Origin: Agriotes lineatus
Lineage: Eukaryota > Arthropoda > Insecta > Coleoptera > Elateridae
Direction: 5' to 3'
Length of the DNA: 64,000 bases
NCBI GenBank assembly: GCA_940337035.1
Contig: OW679197.1
Location: 58,301,903 to 58,365,902 of the forward strand
Positions 12,128 to 21,789 of this stretch are shown piece by piece. The position numbers and the translations under genes were made by a program. Each line of letters starts with the position of its first letter. Positions within the stretch are counted from its first letter, which is position 1. Under the pieces are notes generated by a model that was not told the DNA's origin, did not search any database, and saw only the letters and a program-made list of their open reading frames with translations.

Positions 12128-14440
12128 GTGTCATATAACAAGAGAATTTGGAATTTAAATTATTATTTTGATTTGCAAATGTAATTACTAAGCAAGTACA
12201 GAAATACTTTTCTACTACTGTTTTACTTATTAGGTAAATTATGAATGGAAGACTTATTATTAATGCACATTGAATTTTGAGTTGTTGTGATAGAATTTAT
12301 AGAAGAATTAAGAGAAGTGAAACATACAAGAAAAAAAACGTTGCAGCAGTGGTCATTATTTGGTTCTGCTTTAGTTTATACCTTCTTAATCGGCCCATAT
12401 TAAGGTTCTTCAGAATTCCACAGAAAAATTCGTTTGTTAGGAAAGCGTACAACAACAAGGCGGATGTTACTGCTTTTCAGCAGCCCATTGGCATGCAGCT
12501 TCAGAAACAGAACGTGATTTTGTGTAATGAGCAGTTCACATGTTACACATTTTCTTTTATGCAAATCGCCTTAACGATAGCATTTGCGACCGCTTTAACG
12601 ATTTTCCGAGAAGCTGCTCAGGCCGCAGTGCTGTAATAACAGGCAGGCATTTTCTTAATTAACTGCGGATTGATTGCGGCGCTAACGACGACGTGGTGAC
12701 CTCCAGCACTTGGATTTTCAGTTTTTGGTGGAAGTGGAACTATTAGACAGCCCTCCGCTGGATGTGCCTTACAATCTATGCAAATTTCCGTGCATAACTT
12801 CCGACTGAATCGTAAACTGTACGATATTTGTAATATGACGTTTACGACCAATGTCGAATATAAACTTACAGTTGCTGGTTGTTTTGTTTACTTGCGGTTT
12901 TCGCTTACCGCCTGCAAGTAACACAACGTGATAAAACAGCAGCTGTTGTTTTTGAGTTTGGCCAAGGCAAACAGTGAAATGTTCTTGCTGAAAACCCTAC
13001 CCCTAATCAAAGCAATCAAAATGGCCGTTAATTGCGCCAAGACGTCTTTGCAGGCTCCGCGTGCTAAATTATTCTTCTGTCGTGATAAATCACAATTTCA
13101 TTGTGAATAAGGTAAATAACTAGCAAGACAATTGTTACTTACACGCGCAATTATAAATTTAGGTTAATTGGCTATTCAGAGCAATTAATTTTGAGGTGCG
13201 TTGGCTTGCGTGGCTGAAACAACGCTATTTACCCTAAGTGCTTGATTTATGTAAGTAAATTGGCACCGGCTGACGTTTCCTATTAGTTTTTTGACGGGGA
13301 GTAATTAGCAATTGTTTGAATCTTCCCTTCTTTTTAGTGATACCGCTGTTATCTCAATGCTTATAGATGAATAAGGAAATGGGTGTGATAAATGGAGATT
13401 AAATCCAATTGAACTCGAGTATTGTTCTTATGTAGTAAACATTCGATGTGAAGCTCATAATAGCAAATGTGAATATATTGATAATGAAGTAATATTTGCT
13501 AGCAATATTTAAGTGTAAATTTCATGCAACAACAATTAATGTTTGTACTGTGCAAATGCTGTGCAAAGTCAACAGTAATTAAATTAGTTTTGACTTTTAG
13601 CACTTTATCAAGATGTAGTTTTATGAGGTTAAAACTCCGACATCAGTGCGTGAAAAAATTATTTAATATTTATGAAATCCTCCAGTATTTGCATATCATT
13701 GCAGTCGTCGATCTTAAGCTGCATACTCAATTAATTGTACACAAAAACCAGTAATTTACGTCATAAACTGGCAGACTCAACATGCTTACAACTTTCATTT
13801 AATCCACTTCGTTTTCAACCGTTTTCCATATCTCTGCGCTTCTTATTATTGTGTTTATTCTTCTTCTGTTCAAGTTCACGATGACACAATTATTTGTGTC
13901 ATTCATTCGCCCAGGCATTAAATAATGAGGATATATGTGCTTACTAATTAATTGCATATTCATAAGGCCTTTGGAATATGCAGCAAAACAACGACCCAAT
14001 TAGATTTAAAAGCGCCACCACTGAATATAGATACGCGGGATTTTTCTTGTTCTACTGGAAACATTTTTCAATTACTTGCTTTTGCAGCTGGGCATGTTTA
14101 TATCTGTGGGGTGCAAATCACTTCACAGCTTTATTAATTTCACAAAAGGCTAAGAGGGAGGTTTTTTAGAATTCGAAACAATCGCACACAATGTTAGTAT
14201 ATCGAGACGCCATGAAAAATCGGTAAGATGCTTTAGATCTACGTGATAAGCTCAAAACTCAGGAACAGCAATGTGCTTTTATTAAAATATAGGCAGATAT
14301 GGTACTGATCCGGGTGACCATTCAATGTTGTGGTAGCATTAACGTGACTGTTCTTTGAACGCTGGTCTGCGAAGACGAGTATCAAGACCACTCACCAAAA
14401 TAGACATGTAAGTGACTTTGAACCTTTCTTATGGATGCTA
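12128..14440. other. Unique non-coding stretch
   Basis: No recognisable gene. The frame at 12277-12636 is open for 119 codons but begins with TTG and has no domain. 12640-12920 and 12930-13110 are GC-richer and contain TTAATTAA words. 13130-13330 and 13910-14170 look like ordinary unique sequence. Candidates for conserved non-coding elements, not demonstrable here. Confidence 0.4.
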
Positions 14441-14446
14441 TTAGCT

Positions 14447-14531
14447 AAAAAGCGTGTCCAGGTATTCTGTATGGTTTCAGCAGGATGGTGCTAGTCCACG
14501 AGATCTAAGAATATACTACATTCTAATAGTT
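14447..14531 (+). pseudogene. DDE transposase fragment (Tc1/mariner-superfamily type)
   Basis: One frame reads WFQQDGASPRDLRIYYI before a stop. This resembles the WFQQDGA-PH motif around the second catalytic aspartate of Tc1/mariner-like transposases that are common in insects. The expected histidine is replaced (SPRD) and nothing convincing lies on either side, so it is a very old, short relic. Family assignment is tentative. Confidence 0.42.
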
Positions 14532-14618
14532 TCTTGAACAAACAAACCTTTTTGTTTGAGGCATTTGGAGGCAAAAGAGTACATAAACCACCTTGAAGAA
14601 TTAGATCTGTGAAAAATA

Positions 14619-14795
14619 TCATCATCCAGATTCAGTGGTCCACTGCTGGATATAAGTCTCCTCAAGATACTTCCATTTTTTATATTCTGAAAAGTTGCAA
14701 CACAGTTGGTCCAGATTCTTTTAAAGTCGTCAGTCTATCTAGTCGGTTATCTCCTCCGCTATCTGGGGCAAGTGGTAACCACTCGAAAAAACAAT
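14619..14795 (-). pseudogene. RTE-type LINE 3' end, decayed
   Basis: On the minus strand the end of the fragment reads EETYIQQWT followed by a GATGATGAT run, which is the classic C-terminus and 3' repeat of insect RTE-type LINEs (GEAYVQQWT). Upstream on the same strand, with frameshifts, are TDDFKRI and FQNIKKWKYL segments that align with the expected TDDI-R and W-SLEE region. It is broken by stops and frameshifts. Confidence 0.62.
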
Positions 14796-14904
14796 CAAAC
14801 GCCAAAAATATAAAGAACAAGCAGCGTACGTAAAAGTTAAAGGTATCGTGGAGATGGAATTACACTGTCTCTAAAAACCAGACATTACAATCAATATGTA
14901 TCTT

Positions 14905-15295
14905 TACTGAGAATGACATAAATAAACTGCGAAATCATCAAGAGCAATCGAAAGAAGAATTCTGGGTATAAGCTCGAAAGACAGCAACACTAATAAGTGG
15001 ATTCGTAACGAAACAGAAGTGGTCAATGTTGTAGAAAGTGTGGCCAGATCAAAATGGAGATGGGCTGGAGTGGTCGTGCAGTATGATATAAAGCAGATTA
15101 GTGCAATAAGATAATAATATGGAGACCTTGGAAAAATATTACAAGTAGAAGAAGACCAATGTTGCGATGGTCAGATGATCTGAAGAGGACAGCTGGACTA
15201 TGTTGGTACAGAGAGGCTCATAACAGACAACAATAAAGAATCGTAGGGGAGGCCTACATCGGTACTGGATAAAGAAGGTCTGATGACGATGATGA
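14905..15295 (+). pseudogene. RTE-type LINE 3' end, decayed
   Basis: The plus strand reads AIERRILGISSKDSNTNKWI from 14944, then VVESVARSKWRWAGVVVQ, then after a break RRRPMLRWSDDLKRTAG with WYREAHNRQQ, then GEAYIGTG and a terminal TGATGACGATGATG run. These match, in order, the C-terminal region of RTE endonuclease-reverse transcriptases (ERAMLG, VA-LKWQWAGH, GRPP-RW-DD, AQDR, GEAYVQQW). The catalytic domains are missing. It lies tail-out next to the oppositely oriented RTE remnant at 14619-14795. Confidence 0.7.
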
Positions 15296-15559
15296 AAGGC
15301 ACATTACGAAATCCGTTTCTCGTTTAATCAGAAATGAAGTGACGTAAATGTTAATCTTATATCTTCTCGTTCAATATTGATTAGATTAGGATAGGTAATC
15401 GTATCGTTGTCGTATTTTTACTAAAATATGTGCAATAATTCTATTTTGCCATAGAGAGTTTTAGGTTATCTATTTGACAATAAACTATGAAAGAATATGT
15501 TAGGGAAGCTTGAATTTATACAACTGATGCCTGTAAAAAAAGGGTTTGCCCTATAGGGT

Positions 15560-15660
15560 ACCCATTTCTTCTTCTTCTTCTTAGACTGCCTATCCAATAT
15601 CTTTATTGGATGTTAGCGACCACATTTCTAAATTTTTCCTTTCTAAATAACAATAATTGA
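15560..15660 (-). mobile_element. Possible LINE 3' tail
   Basis: A TTCTTCTTCTTCTTAGACTG run followed by ATCTTTATTGGATGTTAGCG resembles the reversed 3' end of insect LINEs, where the coding strand ends in an AAGAAGAAG run after a GRIG-LRRRR-like C-terminus. The piece is short and the call rests on resemblance only. Confidence 0.35.
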
Positions 15661-17149
15661 CAAATGAATGTAAGTAAATATGAATATTATATTTACATAA
15701 AGTACTGGTACGTAATTTACTTTATATTCTCTTTAAAAATTACAATAGGCATGTGCACTACATGATTTCAAGAGAATGCATGCAAAGGATAACTCTCTTA
15801 GAACATCTACGTTTTTTGTGGTACTATGGACGATAGCTCCATCCTGCTGATCTCAAATGTAAAAATATGTTTTGGCTACACAGATTGTATTTCGTTAAAA
15901 TCTAGAAACTCCAAATAACAAATCCTGCTTAAAAAGTAATAGCCAAGAATGATGAAACTGCACAAATGGAATAACGTTGGCTCCACGAGGCAGCCGCGGA
16001 AAGGAAGCAAAATGGAGGATGACAAGACGGCTTCTCCTCGTCACCGAAACCCACAACCGTTATTTTAATTTTGCAAAAAGCGTGAACAAAATTGGCTTTC
16101 GGAATTGCGGTGTTGGCGAGTCATGCGCAGGCCGAGGGCAACAATTCGCAATTGGCGCTTTTCTAGCCGTTCGCTGGCTTATTTGTTTAGAAGATGGATT
16201 AAGCCCAGCGTTTTTGCCATCTCCTGGTGTCTCGCAGACGAGCAACCCCGGCTGGAGGAGGGCCCGTCTTCGCAGACGTCTCGCGCTCATCAATTATCCA
16301 GCGCACTAATGAGTTTTATGGCTTTTCGTTTATATTATAATCACATCCACGGCCGGGCATAGGTAAATTACTCGCACGCCCTTTTCTATCATAGACGTGC
16401 ACTGGCCATCGGACAGAGGCTCCATTCCCCTGCAACTGTCTCCCATGAAGAGTCTTAATTGCTTCGGCCATTTTGTGAAACTATCCGCTATTTTTATTAA
16501 TTACTTTGCGTACGGCGGCCGCGCGAAATTATTCAAACTGCGGCCGGCGAATAATTAAAAATTAGTTTATCGGGTTACCCAACCTTCTTCTTATCGCGAC
16601 GTTCATTACGGAATTATGATGGAAAGCGCGATAGGATTCGTGTATCAAATGGTCCCTAAATTATTCTATGGGCCGAATAAAACGGATATCCTAGCCCAGG
16701 TCTCCCATGAAGATTTTTAATTACTTTCGGGCCATTTCGTACACTTATCTGCTACTTTGTTATTAATTGCTTCTCTGTTCTACGAAGCCACTTGTCTAGA
16801 GGTATTGAAGATTTAATAATTGGTTTATATTATTATTCTTGTTTATTGCCTTTCAAGTTTCTACACTGGCTATGTAAATGAAAATTTGAAAAATGATTTT
16901 GTAATCGCCTTCAAAGTCAGCTAGGACGAAGCGCTTAGCCTTAAAATAGCGTTTTTGTGAGTGAGGATGACTTTGACTCTGCTATTTATGCTGTTCGTTA
17001 ATTAATTGTTAATATTTCTACTTGCCAACTTGATTAATGTCAGTTGTATTTGCAATTTATTATTAAATTAAGAGGAAAGTCATGAGAAAATTATATTTCC
17101 AGGTGCAAAAGTATAATGTTTTTGAAGGTGCATTTTATGTTGCAAACAG
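15661..17149. other. Unique stretch with GC-richer islands
   Basis: 15970-16330 and 16480-16620 are notably GC-richer, with CGGCGGCCGCGCG and GCGGCCGGCG beside ATTAATTA words. Open frames of 77-110 codons occur on both strands at 15977-16362, which is what CpG-bearing non-coding DNA also gives; no domain is seen. Two segments share TCTCCCATGAAGA followed by TTTTAATTACTT or TCTTAATTGCTT at about 16440 and 16703, a possible old duplication. Candidate regulatory DNA. Confidence 0.4.
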
Positions 17150-17635
17150 TGGTGCCTCATAATTCACGTATATAATTTCAAAATGTGCGACAATTTTCCA
17201 GTAAAGTATGAGTATAATAAAATAGATCATAGCATAATTATTTCGGTAACCATAATTATTTTGCTTTTTATATATATTCAGGCATACTCGCGACATTTCT
17301 ACACCAGTCACCCTACGTGCTAAAGTTGTAAGCATCAGTAATCATAAATTCGACACGCGCGCTATCGCAGCCAGAGGGACAGACTGCTCGAGCGAGCCTA
17401 AGCTGAGGTGGCTCCAATTCAAGCCCAAATAGTGTATCTTTAGAGCTATCTTGTTCGCCGCTCTCGCCCCGCTGCAGCCTATCGAAACTGTCGAAAAGCT
17501 GATCGGCTTCGATCTGGTTCCAATACGACCGTGAACGCAAGCAAGCGCTATTTTACAGTTTGTATTCATAAAATGGAATTTACTCGTGATCTGTCTAAGC
17601 TTTCAGAATAAATTAAATCTTGAAGGACTGACTTG
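17150..17635 (+). mobile_element. Putative solo LTR, copy 1
   Basis: This segment is homologous, in the same orientation, to 37530-37985. Shared words in order are ATGTGCGACAATTT-CCAG, ATAATTATTTTGC, CCCCGCTGCAG, CCGTGAA-GCAAGCA, TTTATATTC or TTGTATTC, and TTTCAGAATAAA followed by TCTTGAA and ACTG. A polyadenylation signal AATAAA near the end and promoter-like sequence in the middle are what an LTR would show. No internal retrotransposon coding region is nearby, so a solo LTR is the simplest reading. Terminal TG/CA dinucleotides and target duplications could not be fixed, and another dispersed repeat type is possible. It abuts the Transib element. Confidence 0.5.
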
Positions 17636-17647
17636 ATATGATAGAGC

Positions 17648-17652
17648 CATGG
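17648..17652. repeat. Transib-like target-site duplication, left
   Basis: CATGG precedes the left terminus. The same five bases follow the right terminus at 19791-19795. Transib elements make 5-bp target duplications. Confidence 0.8.
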
Positions 17653-17687
17653 CACAGTGGTTCAAAATCAAAAAAAGTCGATCGAAA
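17653..17687 (+). repeat. Transib-like left terminal inverted repeat
   Basis: Heptamer CACAGTG, then GTTCAAAATCAA as a 12-base spacer, then AAAAAGTCG in the nonamer position, then ATCGAAA. The right end is its perfect inverted copy over 35 bp. Confidence 0.85.
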
Positions 17688-18350
17688 GTCAAAATTTTTA
17701 TTGTTTTATATGATGCTAAACATAACACATAATTGTTCTTCTAGTATCCGACCAACTTCTGAAATACATAATTTCAAAATTAAATTACGTAGAAAGACAA
17801 TATTAGTCCCGAAACGTGCGATGAAACACATACATTTCGAACAAAAAAATTTTTTTTTAATGCGGCCTCTTCTCTGAGCTGTACAGACGTCCTCTTGCAA
17901 AATGTTTAAGAAAAATGAATATATTGAGAACGCTTGGACCTTTAGCTATAACCTGCGTGCATTATTTTTCTAAAAAAAATTACCCGTTTTTAAATTTGCT
18001 GGTACTTAATGGACCCTCCATATTCGAGTAAATTTCGCACTATTTATATTCTACGAAACAGAGGACAAAAGAGGACAAAATAATTCGTAGTTCACAATAT
18101 TGTTTAGGATCTTAGGTAAACAAAAGCACCTCATTGGTTTGCTTCGGTTTGCCCCTGCACCCCTTACGACATGTAATGGGGCGGTCGGTGTCGGTGTCCG
18201 TAGACTATTTTACCGCGGTACAGCATTGCTGCTGTCTTAGCGTGCATCATTTTCGCTTGCTGCTTGCATTTTTAGTGGCTGTTTTGATGGGATTTAATAT
18301 TGTGTGTTGTTGTATAACTCTACTTTGTGTGTTTGGTGTATATTCTAACA

Positions 18351-18506
18351 ATGGCGGTTCGTCCAGTTGCACGTTTCTCATTACACGAAGAGTTTATAGA
18401 AAATATCGAATTATCCATTGAAGTTCGAAAAAAATGTGTTATAGAGTATCTAAAAGATGTTTTTCTTCAAACGGCAGTAAAATATGGCATTATACTGCTG
18501 GATTGA
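18351..18506 (+). pseudogene. Small open frame inside the Transib-like element
   Basis: An ATG-started frame of 51 codons begins MAVRPVARFSLHEEF and ends in TGA. It precedes the hairpin cluster and could be a first exon or the N-terminus of the transposase, or of a nested element. I do not recognise its domain. The reading frame stops 28 bp before the hairpins begin at 18534. Confidence 0.35.
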
Positions 18507-18533
18507 TGATGTTAAACAGTCACTTTATTGCCA

Positions 18534-18698
18534 AGCGGCAGATAATATTATCTGCCGCTCGTCAGCGGCAGATAAAGTTATTATCTGCCGCTGACGACTT
18601 TATCTGCCGCTCGTCAGCGGCAGATAAAGTTATTATCTGCCGCTGACAACTTTATCTGCCGCTCGTCAGCGGCAGATAATATTATCTGCCGCTGACGA
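18534..18698. repeat. Cluster of GGCAGATAA/TTATCTGCC hairpins
   Basis: The 12-base word AGCGGCAGATAA occurs four times forward and its inverse TTATCTGCCGCT six times in 165 bp, alternately oriented, with short GACGA or CGTC spacers. Any neighbouring pair can form a strong stem-loop, so the whole cluster can fold into several alternative hairpins. The same TTATCTGCC/GGCAGATAA core forms the heart of the separate hairpin at 18768-18908. It looks like the repeated loop end of a foldback or MITE family, amplified inside the Transib-like element. Confidence 0.9.
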
Positions 18699-18767
18699 GA
18701 TCAAGTAATTTTCTTCGAATTTTGTTCACAAAGTTGTAAATAATTTGTTATAAAAACGTTTGAAGAA

Positions 18768-18908
18768 AAAATACTATATGTTATTCGGAGCAAAAGTATC
18801 TTTATGTGGCTCGGCTGTACTTATCTGCCTCGCAAGCTCGGCAGATAACCCGTCCAGCCTCGCCACATATAATATATAACTTTTGATCCTAATAACATAA
18901 TATACTAT
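18768..18908. mobile_element. Foldback MITE-like element nested in the Transib-like element
   Basis: The segment is one long imperfect palindrome. The left arm reads ATACTATATGTTATTC, AGCAAAAGTA, TATGTGGC, TCGGCTG, TTATCTGCC; the right arm reads, reversed, ATAGTATATTATGTTATT, ATCAAAAGTT, ATGTGGC, AGGCTG, TTATCTGCC. The loop is about 8 bases (TCGCAAGC). There is no coding capacity. Its apex shares the TTATCTGCC core with the hairpin cluster 70 bp upstream. Confidence 0.75.
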
Positions 18909-18910
18909 TT

Positions 18911-19335
18911 TCATACAAACGTAAATGAGGTTGCTACAAAGGCACTTATAGTTTTCACTAGAACACATTTTTTCGCGCCATATATTAAAAATTGGAAGAA
19001 TGTAAAACGAAATAATGAACGAATTATACAGAAATTAGGCAAGTGGTTTGACGAAGAAATAATATTGTTCTTCGTTGTGTGTCTGCTCCTATAAATTATC
19101 CGAAGAGGCACAAGAAGCAAAAAATAAAGATTTGCGGCGATATAGGGAACACAACACCAGGAACATAAATGCAGATGTTTTCCACCAATTAATATTAAGT
19201 TCAGATCCCAAATCAAGTTCTTTTTTACAGGGCAAATAAAAACAGAAGATTACTGTTGTTGATGTCCTCCAATTGATTAATATTTCTGAAGAAGACAAGT
19301 ATGATTTCGCATTTAATCGTATTCTACGCTATTAG
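18911..19335 (+). pseudogene. Transib-like transposase fragment
   Basis: The first frame (18911-19087) contains NWKNVKRNNERIIQKLGKWF, resembling the W----RN--FL-----WLD segment early in Transib transposases. After a TAA and frameshift a second frame (19088-19240) reads KLSEEAQEAKNKDLRRYREH, resembling the LSER-KRRKT-LR segment that follows in the family. A third piece has VVDVLQLINISEEDKY. Order and spacing fit a Transib N-terminus; the catalytic DDE domain is missing. The similarity is by eye and needs a profile search. Confidence 0.5.
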
Positions 19336-19339
19336 GTAT

Positions 19340-19700
19340 TATTATATCATTTTACAATCTCAATATTTTAATTAATTTGTATTTCTATAGCTTAATGTTT
19401 TTGTAATTAAATTTAAAAATTGTTCAATTGTTTTTATTTTTACATAATAATAAAACATTTCAAATAATTTCTAAGTTGCAAAATCGCGAAAAAAAAATTA
19501 TTGTCATTTTATTATTATTATTATTATTATTATTATCAATGCATTGATTTTTTTATTTCTACATAATATTCAAACATATAAACCTCTTAAAATAATTTCC
19601 TTTGCAAAATCGCAAAAAAAAATTTTATTATTGTGATTATTATTATTATTTTTGTTATTTTTTTAATATTATTATTATCAAAGCATTAGTCTGTATTTGT
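19340..19700. repeat. AT-rich low complexity with (ATT)n microsatellite
   Basis: Two imperfect copies of a roughly 115-bp unit (TTTTTATTTCTACATAATA, AAAATCGC-AAAAAAAA) carry ATT runs at about 19511-19536 and 19636-19651. This is the right-hand, non-coding part of the Transib-like element. Confidence 0.7.
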
Positions 19701-19755
19701 AGTCTTACACCACAATATTTTAATTGAAAAATGCAATTCATTCACGAGATATGAA

Positions 19756-19790
19756 TTTCGATCGACTTTTTTTGATTTTGAACCACTGTG
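19756..19790 (-). repeat. Transib-like right terminal inverted repeat
   Basis: Inverted copy of 17653-17687, ending in CCACTGTG and followed by the CATGG duplication at 19791-19795. Confidence 0.85.
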
Positions 19791-19795
19791 CATGG

Positions 19796-20514
19796 GCCCT
19801 TAGCACTTTATAACGAGATGCCACGGGCTGAAAATGCATTTAAAATTTAATTTGTGATTCAAGATTTTCATAATTTTCAAGACGTGGCAAGTACAAATTT
19901 TCTTATTTAAAAAAATATAGATCAAGGATACAACTCGAAAACTAGGATGGTTATGCACACATGTAGCGAGACGTGCAAATGCTAATTAGCAACTATGTAA
20001 TTTAGATTCTTTTTTCAGGGCTTAAATGGTCGAATTGAAATTATAATCTATCCCAAATAAAAACACTACACGGTACAATATACCATTTACTGGATAATAA
20101 TAATCAATGAGTTTAGTCACTTGCTGTGACGAAGAGTTAGAACCTGACATCAAATTGCAAACAGCCTAATGAAACACATACACAGACGTATGAAAACAGA
20201 TTGCTATTACTCTAAATACTGAACAAATTAATATAAATTACAGTAAATGTTACTTAAAATTTTCAAATTTATATGACAATCTATCTAAATAAGTAAATAA
20301 AACCTATATAGGGTACTCTTGCATACAATAATATATGTTTATTAATAACTTAGACAACAAAACGATTGTAAATTAACGCTGAACTTTACAAATTATTATT
20401 TCTAATAACTTGTCCAATAATAAATGAATTATCACATACTCCGATCGATCTCAAATTAATGCCCAATCTAACTGTGAGTTAGCACAACTATTGTGATCCT
20501 ACAATCAACAAACT
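19796..20514. other. Unique AT-rich stretch
   Basis: No gene, inverted repeat or tandem structure recognised. It separates the Transib-like element from array C. Confidence 0.5.
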
Positions 20515-21610
20515 ATATTTGCCAAACTGTCAGCTAATCGTATCGCTGTCGGCGTTCTGTGGTGTGCCCAATTTATCGGTGGATGGACACAACGCCGATC
20601 GTTTGAAATGGTTCAACGATGCTGTGTGTCGTTCTAGCTTGTTTGGGTTAGTTACAGCCTCTGATTGTTTGTTTCACTCGTTGTGTCAACTATCGGCGTA
20701 GTGTCCACCGTCGGCGTTGTATCCAGTCGGCCTTAGGTCGAGTCAGTGTTATGTCTTATGCCCAATTTAACCGTGAACCGTTTAGAGTGATTCAAAGATG
20801 ATGTGTCTCATTCTAGCTTGTTTGGGTTAGTTTCAGCCTTTGATTGTTTGTTTAACTTCACACGGCGTTGTGTAAACGATCGGAGTGGTGTCCGCAGTCG
20901 GCGTTGCGTCGAATCAGCATTGTGTCCTATGCAAAATTTAACGGTGGATGGACAAAACGCCAACTGTGGACACAACGCCGACCGTGGACACAACGCCGAC
21001 TGTTTGAAGTGGTTCAAAGGTCTGCGTCTCGTTTTAGCTCGTTTGGGTTAGTTACAGCCTCTGATCGTTTGTTTAACTTTAGACGATCGGCGTTTGTAAA
21101 CGATCAGCGTGGTGTCCACAGTCGGCGCTGTGTCCAGTCAGCGTTGTGTCCTATACCCAATTTAACGATCGATGGATACAACGCCGACCGTGGACACAAC
21201 GCTGACTGTCTGTAGTGATTCAACGATGCTGTGTCTCGGTATAGCTCGTTTGGGTCAGTTGCAGCCTTTTATCGTTTGTTTCAATTCAGACGGTCGGGGG
21301 TGTGTCTACAATCGGCATAGTTTCCACGGTCGGCGGCGTTGTGTCCTATGTCCAATTTAACGTTAAATGAACACAATGCCGATTGGACACAACGCCGGCC
21401 GTGAACGCAACGCCAACCGTCCGAAGTGGTTCAAAAATGTTGTGCTTCTTTGGCACTTCTTTACGTCAGTTGCAGCATTTGGTCGTTTATTTCACTTCAG
21501 CATTGTGTTCACGATCGGCGTAGTGTCCACTGTCGCCGTTGTATCCAGTCGGGGTTGTGTTCTATGCGTACTAACTCCGGTAACCGGTATCTGTTTTCCC
21601 TGAATCTACT
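20515..21610. repeat. Tandem array C, ~205-bp monomer, GC-richer
   Basis: The block TTTGGGTTAGTTACAGCC followed by GATTGTTTGTTT recurs near 20640, 20820, 21040, 21248 and 21460, giving spacings of 180-220 bp. Each unit also carries several copies of a short GACACAACGCCGACCGT/GTCGGCGTTGTGTCC word in both orientations, so a minisatellite is embedded in the larger unit and the array can form inverted pairs. About five and a half copies. Base composition is clearly richer in GC than the flanks. Open frames up to 115 codons cross it on the plus strand but follow the repeat, not a domain. Confidence 0.92.
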
Positions 21611-21709
21611 TTCTGGAACCTGGTGATTTAGGATAAAACTCAGCTTAATGCCACAATTGCTAAATTGCACAAGTCGAAACACGCTTTGTTAGTCTACACA
21701 CAAGTTCAC

Positions 21710-21789
21710 TAACGTTTACTTTGGTTTTTACAAGTAAAGTAAAAAAATAAGCGCTTATTTACTTTACTTCTAAACCAAATTCCGTTAAC
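21710..21789. repeat. Imperfect 80-bp palindrome
   Basis: Arms containing TTGGTTTTTACAAGTAAAGT and, inverted, TTGGTTTAGAAGTAAAGTAA meet at the perfect centre AATAAGCGCTTATT (about 21747-21760). CTAACG/GTTAACGG words extend both arms. It could be a small foldback element just right of array C; no target duplication was identified. Confidence 0.6.

Larger units (their letters stand above)
17653..19790 (+). mobile_element. Transib-like DNA transposon (2138 bp) with RSS-like ends
   Basis: Both ends read CACAGTGGTTCAAAATCAAA inward and remain identical for 35 bp (17653-17687 and the complement of 19756-19790). The 5-bp duplication CATGG flanks them. Transib ends begin with a CACWRTG-type heptamer, generate 5-bp duplications and are the relatives of the V(D)J recombination signal; here the heptamer is exactly the RSS consensus CACAGTG, followed by an A-rich AAAAAAAGTCG stretch where the nonamer-like block is expected. 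Inside are frames resembling the N-terminal region of Transib transposases (18911-19335). The catalytic core is absent and two hairpin-rich segments interrupt the body, so this is a decayed or non-autonomous copy. The family call rests on the ends, the duplication and weak protein similarity. Confidence 0.78.

Noticed and set aside
12277..12636. 119-codon frame with a hydrophobic segment
   Set aside because: It begins with TTG, and no homologous family or conserved motif is visible.
20519..21626. Series of 60-115-codon plus-strand frames
   Set aside because: They track the array C repeat unit and share no domain.
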